12,376 bases of DNA from Chloroflexota bacterium (lineage in GTDB: Bacteria > Chloroflexota > Ktedonobacteria > Ktedonobacterales > Ktedonobacteraceae): positions 1 to 12,376 of the forward strand of contig VBJK01000029.1 in NCBI GenBank assembly GCA_005879655.1, in the 5' to 3' direction. The notes under the pieces were generated by a model that saw only the letters and a list, made by a program, of their open reading frames with translations, was not told the origin of the DNA and ran no database searches. Below are positions 7,581-12,376 of this stretch, one piece after another. A program made the position numbers and the translations under genes. Position 1 is the stretch's first letter. The number at the start of each line of letters is the position of its first letter.

Positions 7581-9948
7581 CGCTAGTACAACAAAGGTCC
7601 CAGGCAGGTTGCTATTCTCTGAAGGTCTCGTTCATTATCTTCTTAGACCATTTAAACCAGGCATCTTACTTGATCCATTTTCAGGAGCAGGAGCAGCTTT
7701 ATTCGCTGCCAGTGCGTTGGGATGGTATACAAAAGGCATTGAGTTACTTTCAGTTGGCATTTATGCAACTCAAGCTCGTCTTGCTGCAAATCGGGTAAAC
7801 ATGCCAATATTTAAGCAAACTGTTGCTAATCTTCTGCAAATAAACTTTGCTGAATATCATGGTCAGACATACTCACTGAAACATATTGCTATTACTAAAG
7901 GTGCATTTCCAGAAGAGGAAGAAAAACAGCTTATAGGCTACATTGCCTATTGTAAGCAAATGGTTAACGATACAGATATACAAACGTTACTTCTTTTTGC
8001 TGCATTTTGTACTCTTGAAGATATTAGCTATACGAGAAAGGATGGACAGTATTTACGTTGGGATATGCGCTCTGGCCGTTCTTTAGGTAATATACCTTTC
8101 AATAAGGGGCCTATTCTCACCTTTCAAGAGGCGATAACCAGGAAACTCAAGCAGATTATTTCAGATCTTGAAGGTAATTGTGTACAACAATCACTATTTG
8201 AGGATACTGATCCCCCCCGCACATTACTAACCAGCCCCGAAATGTACCAAGGATCATGTTTAGACGTTCTTCCGCGCATTGCGCAAAGCTCTATCGACGT
8301 AGTGTTGACATCACCGCCATATGCAAATCGCTATGACTATACTCGTACCTATGCGCTTGAGTTAGTGTATCTGGGATGTAACGACGAGCAAGTTAAACAG
8401 CTACGGCAGGAGCTGCTCTCATGTACTGTGGAGAATAAGAGCAAAAGAGATAGAATTGAGGAATATTATAAGTTTTTGGGGCGTGAAGTCGATTTTGATA
8501 TAATTAATACGACATTCCAGGAACAAAGAGCTTTACAAGAAGTTCTGTCTATTCTTGATACATATCTAGCGCAGAAGCAGCTGAATAATCCTGGTATCGC
8601 ATCCTTAGTGCGCAATTATTTCTATGAAATGTGTTTTGTTGTTTACGAACTTGCTCGTATTCTCAAACCCGGCGGAACGGTGATTATGGTGAATGATAAT
8701 GTCCAGTATGCTGGTGAAGAAGTGCCTGTTGATCTTATACTCTCAGATTTTGCTCAGTCGTTTGGACTGACAACAAAACATATCTGGACACTTAACCGAG
8801 GTAAAGGCAATAGTAGCCAACAAATGGGCAATCATGGACGTACAGAATTACGTAAATGTGTTTATGTTTGGGAGAAAGATAATCGTATGGCTATAACACG
8901 AGATCAATTGCTCATTGAAGCACACCAAATAAACTACCAGTTGCGCTCTACTTTCTTCTATCGCAAGCTGAAAGAATACAAAGTGCTGACATTTCCTTCC
9001 ATTGTAGCAAACATCACCCCTCTGGCAGAACTGTATAATTGGGATCAGAGAGCAGACTGGGGCATTAGCGAAGATGCATTCACATACATTAGCAAACATG
9101 AGGATCTAAAACTCATACAGGTGTTTTGTCATCCAAAACTGTTGAGAGAATACCCTGTTCTCCTTGCCTATTACAGGAATATAGCCGCGCTTTCCCAAAA
9201 ATCTGTCAGCTATCTCATTGGCGTCAATGTCGCAAAGTATGAAACAGACCAGGATAACAAGACATCTCTAAATGATACACAAATATCTTTGCTTGTTCGG
9301 TTATTCAACGAGCACATGTCTCTGATTATTGATAGTTCTATTCAAAGCTTTACAGAACAGGAGTTGCAGGGACTCTTGCTTACATCAACTGGTGCCCAAA
9401 TAGATGGTGCATGGCGGAATGCCATAGGTGAAGAAGCAGAAAAAGTGGTGCAAAGATTGCTCGTTAAAGAGGCAGTTAAGTTAGGATTACTATCTGCTTT
9501 TATCCCCAGAAATGGTACAAATATGGAGCCATTTACCCCTGAATACTTTGAAACACAACTAGGAAATATCGGAAGCTATCGAGGAATCATGCTCAATAAT
9601 CAGACATCAATACTCTTCTCAAGTGAACCAGATATTTCTCTCATTGGTAGAAATGGAACAACTAGTGGTGTAATAGAAGTAAAAGGTGGTACTGACCACG
9701 CTGGAGCACTTGAGAGATATGGTGCAGCAAAAAAATCATTTGAAGATACTCTTCGTTCTGCTCCTCAAGCAAAGACAATTCTTGTAGCTAGCTGCATTAC
9801 ACCAGAAGCGCTACAACGTATTAAAGAAGATGGAACAATCTTCAAGTACTTTAACTTGACACAAATTATGAAGGAAAAGCAAAAATATAGTGAATTTGTT
9901 GAATGTGTATTTATGCTTCTGGATGAAAATCATAAAGTATGTGAATAA
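7573..9948 (+). CDS. Fused DNA methyltransferase and XcyI-like restriction endonuclease
   Basis: From the ATG at 7573 the protein is 791 residues. The N-terminal half is a DNA amino-methyltransferase: a motif X-like stretch (about 9-30), AdoMet motif I DPFSGAG (34-40) with GIEL after it, a spacer of about 200 residues, then catalytic motif IV TSPPY (246-250), an N4-cytosine or N6-adenine type, in the block TSPPYANRYDYTRTYALEL. From about residue 439 (MAITRDQLL) the remaining 353 residues resemble the XcyI/Cfr9I endonuclease family in length and in landmarks such as PVLLAYYR, ALSQK and LLTSTGAQIDG. A PD-(D/E)XK site is visible: Pro686-Asp687, 14 residues, Glu702-Val-Lys704, then GGTDHAGALERYGA. 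Modification and cleavage would thus sit in one chain. The frame extends upstream to 7405, but 7405-7572 lies antisense to the 6951-7580 gene and reads like noise. The ATGs at 7555 and 7573 both lack a clear ribosome binding site. Base composition is visibly lower in GC than in the flanking genes. Confidence 0.82.
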   Translation: MIIASTTKVPGRLLFSEGLVHYLLRPFKPGILLDPFSGAGAALFAASALGWYTKGIELLSVGIYATQARLAANRVNMPIFKQTVANLLQINFAEYHGQTYSLKHIAITKGAFPEEEEKQLIGYIAYCKQMVNDTDIQTLLLFAAFCTLEDISYTRKDGQYLRWDMRSGRSLGNIPFNKGPILTFQEAITRKLKQIISDLEGNCVQQSLFEDTDPPRTLLTSPEMYQGSCLDVLPRIAQSSIDVVLTSPPYANRYDYTRTYALELVYLGCNDEQVKQLRQELLSCTVENKSKRDRIEEYYKFLGREVDFDIINTTFQEQRALQEVLSILDTYLAQKQLNNPGIASLVRNYFYEMCFVVYELARILKPGGTVIMVNDNVQYAGEEVPVDLILSDFAQSFGLTTKHIWTLNRGKGNSSQQMGNHGRTELRKCVYVWEKDNRMAITRDQLLIEAHQINYQLRSTFFYRKLKEYKVLTFPSIVANITPLAELYNWDQRADWGISEDAFTYISKHEDLKLIQVFCHPKLLREYPVLLAYYRNIAALSQKSVSYLIGVNVAKYETDQDNKTSLNDTQISLLVRLFNEHMSLIIDSSIQSFTEQELQGLLLTSTGAQIDGAWRNAIGEEAEKVVQRLLVKEAVKLGLLSAFIPRNGTNMEPFTPEYFETQLGNIGSYRGIMLNNQTSILFSSEPDISLIGRNGTTSGVIEVKGGTDHAGALERYGAAKKSFEDTLRSAPQAKTILVASCITPEALQRIKEDGTIFKYFNLTQIMKEKQKYSEFVECVFMLLDENHKVCE

Positions 9949-10231
9949 TGTTATGAGACTGAGTAGTACTCTCAATGAGTCAATATATTATTGGTAAAGC
10001 GAATTAATCTCCAAATTGCGTAAAGCACCTTTAATCTTTACAACATGCTAAGCCCATATGAGAGTGCTATGAATATTTAATGATAATATGCGATTAATGC
10101 AGCTATTTCTCAATCGACCAGTGTCCTCGCACGAGTGCTAAGAGGCGTTACTGAGCACTAGGTAAGATCGTGCGCTCATTGTAGGATTGTCACCTGGAGG
10201 ATCTGTGGCGAGGGCCAAGCCACAAAACCCA
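9949..10231. other. Intergenic stretch between restriction gene and Rid gene
   Basis: About 280 bases between convergent genes. I see no gene here. It holds weak inverted repeats only: TGAGA/TCTCA shortly after the endonuclease stop, AGTGCT (10134-10139) with AGCACT (10154-10159), and TGTGGC (10204-10209) with GCCACA (10219-10224). None is followed by a T run in the needed direction. The first part shares the AT-richness of the restriction gene, and GC rises from about 10120, so a right boundary of the island may lie here. Confidence 0.4.
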
Positions 10232-10621
10232 TCACTCATCAACAATAGCCTCAACCTCCATCTCCACCAGCATCTCAGGATCAATCAGACGACTCACCTG
10301 CACCATCGTAGCTGCGGGCCGAATCGCGCCGAAAAACTCGCTGTGTGCTCGACTGATCTGTTCCCACTGATCGATCTTTACCACATACATGCGTGTTCTC
10401 ACCACATGCTGCAAACTAGCTCCTGCCTTCTGCAACGTACGCTCAATAATCTGGATAATCTGTCTCGTTTGTGCATAGGCATCGCCACGCCCGACCAGCT
10501 TCCCCTGCTCATCAATCGCAGTTGTACCGGCAACCAGAATGATATTGCCGACACGTACCGCACGTGAATAGCCAGCAACCGACTCCCAAGGAGCACCTGA
10601 CGAAAAATTTTGTCGTAGCAT
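10232..10621 (-). CDS. Rid (YjgF/YER057c/UK114) family protein lacking the catalytic arginine
   Basis: The protein has the standard Rid fold length (about 129 residues). Landmarks are AVRVGNIILVAGTTA near the start, TRQIIQIIERTLQKAGASLQHVVRTRMYVV in the middle and RPAATMVQVSRLIDPEMLVEMEVEAI at the end. RidA enzymes hydrolyse reactive enamine and imine intermediates using an arginine in the PAR(S/T) motif. Here that position reads PAAT, so the arginine is alanine (Ala110 counted from the upstream ATG at 10639, Ala104 from the start chosen here). This places it with the arginine-less Rid subfamilies, whose roles are mostly unknown. Start: the ATG at 10619-10621 has AGGAG (10630-10634) 8 bases upstream, while the in-frame ATG at 10639 has none, so the shorter form is preferred. 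The fold call is firm; the function is open. Confidence 0.88.
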   Translation of the reverse strand: MLRQNFSSGAPWESVAGYSRAVRVGNIILVAGTTAIDEQGKLVGRGDAYAQTRQIIQIIERTLQKAGASLQHVVRTRMYVVKIDQWEQISRAHSEFFGAIRPAATMVQVSRLIDPEMLVEMEVEAIVDE

Positions 10622-10645
10622 ATCTCTTTCTCCTGTCATTAATCA

Positions 10646-10674
10646 TTGCTGAGTGGCCTGACATAAGATACTAT
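10646..10674 (+). promoter_or_regulatory. Possible promoter for the 10811 gene
   Basis: TTGCTG (10646-10651) and TACTAT (10669-10674) are 17 bases apart, pointing to the gene at 10811 with a leader of about 130 bases. The same short region must also hold the promoter for the divergent Rid gene; on the minus strand TATAGT is visible across 10671-10676. Confidence 0.3.
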
Positions 10675-10810
10675 ACCCGAATCCTCATAAAAAAACTATG
10701 CAAGTTGTCTACTAGTTGTCATTGCGCTGACACGGCTTATCGCGCATACTGTCTTCATTACAGGACGGCATCCAGCAAGGACGCCAAACATCTCTAACAA
10801 GGAGATTTGT

Positions 10811-11383
10811 ATGGAAAGAAATAGCAGTGACGCTAGTGTCGGCCTTGGCTTCAGCTTAGAGTTATTCAAGAAATATAAAAGAACCGGAGTCCTTCAGGCT
10901 ACGGTTCGCCGTTTCCCTGGTCTGCAAGGGCCTCAGCGTGTCAGTATGTACCTTGTCGAGGGAGCTGTCGCCTCATGCTCGATGGAAGACGAGCACGGAC
11001 AACGCACGCCTGTCTTAAAAGACGTAATTCTACAGTTGGACCGTCTGAGAGGGCCATTTGAGTGGGTCTTTCACCAGACGTATAGAGTGCCAGTAGTACA
11101 ATCACTCTCTGCTGAAGAGCCTAATGCTCGGTATGCTACACCAAGTCTTTCCAAGCTCTCCAATGCTGCGGTATCAAGGGTCGTCACCTTTTTACCAGGC
11201 GAACGGCTCCTCAGCTGGCCTATTCAGCAGCGACGGATGTTTTTACTGGTATGGCAACAAATAAACGGTAAAAGGACAGTGCTAGAGATCAAAGCCTCGC
11301 TTAGACGCTCGTTACCCGCAGTTACGGTAGAAGAGATATTGCAAGTACTGATAAAGTCGAGCTTTGTAGCGCTTCATGCATAA
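10811..11383 (+). CDS. Hypothetical protein, DUF4388-like N-terminus and winged-helix-like C-terminus
   Basis: This is a 190-residue soluble protein. Residues about 15-62 (LELFKKYKRTGVLQATV, then VSMYLVEGAVASCSMED) follow the pattern of DUF4388/PatA N-terminal-type domains: a helix, a 'tG.L' turn, strands, then a 'G.v..a' strand. Residues about 140-188 (RMFLLVWQQINGKRTVLEIKAS, ending EEILQVLIKSSFVAL) look like a winged-helix module of the kind found at the C-terminus of such proteins. These are pattern-level resemblances, and a regulatory or signalling-adaptor role is inference. The start is clear: AAGGAG (10799-10804) lies 6 bases before the ATG. The gene is monocistronic, with a strong terminator 26 bases after its stop. 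Confidence 0.75.
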   Translation: MERNSSDASVGLGFSLELFKKYKRTGVLQATVRRFPGLQGPQRVSMYLVEGAVASCSMEDEHGQRTPVLKDVILQLDRLRGPFEWVFHQTYRVPVVQSLSAEEPNARYATPSLSKLSNAAVSRVVTFLPGERLLSWPIQQRRMFLLVWQQINGKRTVLEIKASLRRSLPAVTVEEILQVLIKSSFVALHA

Positions 11384-11409
11384 TTGTGTATGAGAGAAAG
11401 AACTGTTGG

Positions 11410-11445
11410 GAGCTAGAGTTAGAAATCATGACTCTAGCTCTTTTT
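11410..11445 (+). terminator. Rho-independent terminator after the 10811 gene
   Basis: GAGCTAGAGT (11410-11419) and ACTCTAGCTC (11431-11440) form a perfect 10-base-pair stem with an 11-base loop, followed directly by five T. It lies 26 bases past the stop at 11383. Confidence 0.9.
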
Positions 11446-11523
11446 GTTGCACTTCCTTCACGGTGCGTGAGTGAAAGGAACTCACAGGCAGGGCAAAGAA
11501 AAGCGCGAGCAGAAATGTGAAAA
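11446..11523. other. Spacer between two convergent terminators
   Basis: No gene is visible. TTCCTTCAC (from about 11453) can pair with GTGAAAGGAA (near 11471-11480) with one bulge, and an alternative stem GTGAGT/ACTCAC overlaps it. This is probably incidental 3' end structure. Confidence 0.25.
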
Positions 11524-11555
11524 TTACGCTGGCCGCTAGGATTTTCCCAGCGTAA
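11524..11555 (-). terminator. Rho-independent terminator overlapping the Nramp stop codon
   Basis: Read on the minus strand, TTACGCTGG (plus 11547-11555) and CCAGCGTAA (plus 11524-11532) form a perfect 9-base-pair stem with a 14-base loop, followed by a TTTT run (plus 11520-11523). The stem begins inside the last codons of the transporter and spans its stop codon. Confidence 0.8.
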
Positions 11556-12375
11556 GTATCAGTGCAATGGCCGCCACAAACATCAGGATCGTCGTCAGCC
11601 AGCCGAAGACGTTCGGCCAGAAGCTATTCGTCCATTTGCCCATAATGGTCGTGTTATTCACAATCAGCATGAGCAAAACCAGCAGTGGCGGGGCCAATAC
11701 GCCATTGATCACGGCAGTCCAGAAGAGTGCCGCTATCGGATTGATGCCCAGGAAATTCATGCACATGCCAGCCACCATAGAGATGGCGATGATTGAGTAA
11801 AATTGTTTAGCTCTACCTGGATGTTCATCAAGTCCATACTTCCAGCCAAATGCCTCCGATAAAGCATAAGCTGCTGAGCCAGCCAGGACCGGTACTGCCA
11901 GAGAGCCTGAACCAATCAAGCCGATGGCAAGTAGGACAGTTGCAAAGTTTCCGGCGAAGGGTCGCAATGCCTGAGCAGCATCGGTGGCAGACTGGATATC
12001 GTGTTTTCCTGTGCGAAACAAGGTAGCGGCGGTGGCCAGGATGATCGCGTACATGACCAGATTCGAGATGAACATGCCCACTGTCACATCCCAGGAGGCT
12101 ATGCGCAACTCTTTGACTGTTGTCCCTTTGCGTTGCGCCAGATTGGTTTTGCCCTCGCTGATCTCTTCTTCAACTTCTTGGTTGCTCTGCCAGAAGAAGA
12201 GATAGGGCGAAATGGTGGTGCCAACAATGGCAACCAAGGTGGCGATAAACGTGCCGTCAAGACGAAATGTGGGTAGTAATGTGCCTTTGAGCATAGCCAG
12301 ACCATCAGGATGAGCGAGGAATGCAGAGCCAATGTACGCGAAGAGTGCCAGGGTCAGCCAGCGAAATGTGCGCTC
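11536..12375 (-). CDS. Nramp-family divalent metal transporter, C-terminal 279 residues
   Basis: The gene enters from the right edge; the frame is open to the last base of the window and upstream of the ATG at 12294 it reads RTFRWLTLALFAYIGSAFL, clearly still membrane protein, so that ATG is not the start. Nramp proteins import Mn2+, Fe2+ or related ions by proton coupling. Visible are about eight hydrophobic segments and the helix-6 block GTTISPYLFFWQSNQEVEEE. The helix-1 metal motif (DPGN) would lie outside the window. The canonical helix-6 motif is A/T-x-x-M-P-H; here it reads TISPY, so the metal-liganding Met is Ser (codon at 12208-12210) and the His is Tyr. The family call is firm, but the ion may differ from classical MntH. 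It is followed by its own terminator at 11524-11555. Confidence 0.9.
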   Translation of the reverse strand, partial: ERTFRWLTLALFAYIGSAFLAHPDGLAMLKGTLLPTFRLDGTFIATLVAIVGTTISPYLFFWQSNQEVEEEISEGKTNLAQRKGTTVKELRIASWDVTVGMFISNLVMYAIILATAATLFRTGKHDIQSATDAAQALRPFAGNFATVLLAIGLIGSGSLAVPVLAGSAAYALSEAFGWKYGLDEHPGRAKQFYSIIAISMVAGMCMNFLGINPIAALFWTAVINGVLAPPLLVLLMLIVNNTTIMGKWTNSFWPNVFGWLTTILMFVAAIALILTLGKS

Positions 12376-12376
12376 G

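Noticed and set aside
10204..10224. TGTGGC/GCCACA hairpin after the Rid gene
   Set aside because: Short stem, and on the minus strand the T run precedes rather than follows it.
10187..10567. 126-residue + strand frame
   Set aside because: It is antisense to the Rid gene, which has clear family motifs and a good ribosome binding site; the + peptide is His, Leu and Asn rich and unlike a folded protein.
11984..12276. Two overlapping + strand frames (73 and 91 residues)
   Set aside because: Antisense to the Nramp gene, whose membrane pattern and helix-6 block are unmistakable.

Overview
The window looks like a piece of a Chloroflexota chromosome, probably of the Ktedonobacteria type. This is an inference from gene style: a large multi-GAF membrane histidine kinase, small lineage-specific hypothetical proteins, and short GC-rich interspersed repeats near gene ends. 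No rRNA or other taxonomic marker is present. I see no tRNA, rRNA or CRISPR array.

Layout from left to right. Positions 2-361 hold the C-terminal end of an unrecognised + strand protein. Next comes a GC-rich repeat (386-482), an inverted repeat that may be an operator (499-557) and a good sigma70-like promoter (582-611). These lead into a ten-helix, two-GAF sensor histidine kinase (620-3646) and a 14-helix DHA2-type MFS exporter (3699-5261), 52 bases apart and probably co-transcribed. A second, inverted copy of the GC-rich repeat (5338-5436) closes this module, followed by a perfect 16-bp-stem hairpin (5483-5525). On the minus strand follow a 62-residue zinc-ribbon-like protein (5550-5738), a nucleoside hydrolase gene broken by an internal deletion and frame change (5882-6752), and a membrane-anchored hypothetical protein (6951-7580).

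The most notable region is 7573-9948, an AT-richer + strand gene. It encodes one polypeptide with an N-terminal SPPY-type DNA methyltransferase and a C-terminal PD-(D/E)XK endonuclease resembling the XcyI/Cfr9I restriction family. It appears to be a complete restriction-modification system in one chain. Its 5' end meets the 5' end of the minus-strand hypothetical gene head to head, inside an 8-bp palindrome that supplies an ATG on both strands. Neither gene has a convincing ribosome binding site there. This suggests a recombination junction that may have trimmed both genes.

To the right are a minus-strand Rid-family protein lacking the catalytic arginine (10232-10621), a + strand protein with a DUF4388-like start and a winged-helix-like end (10811-11383) followed by a clear terminator, and the C-terminal 279 residues of an Nramp-family metal transporter on the minus strand (11536-12375). 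That gene runs off the window and has its own terminator overlapping the stop codon. The right-hand genes look like ordinary housekeeping or accessory chromosome. The restriction-modification gene and the decayed genes left of it look like a variable insertion spot.
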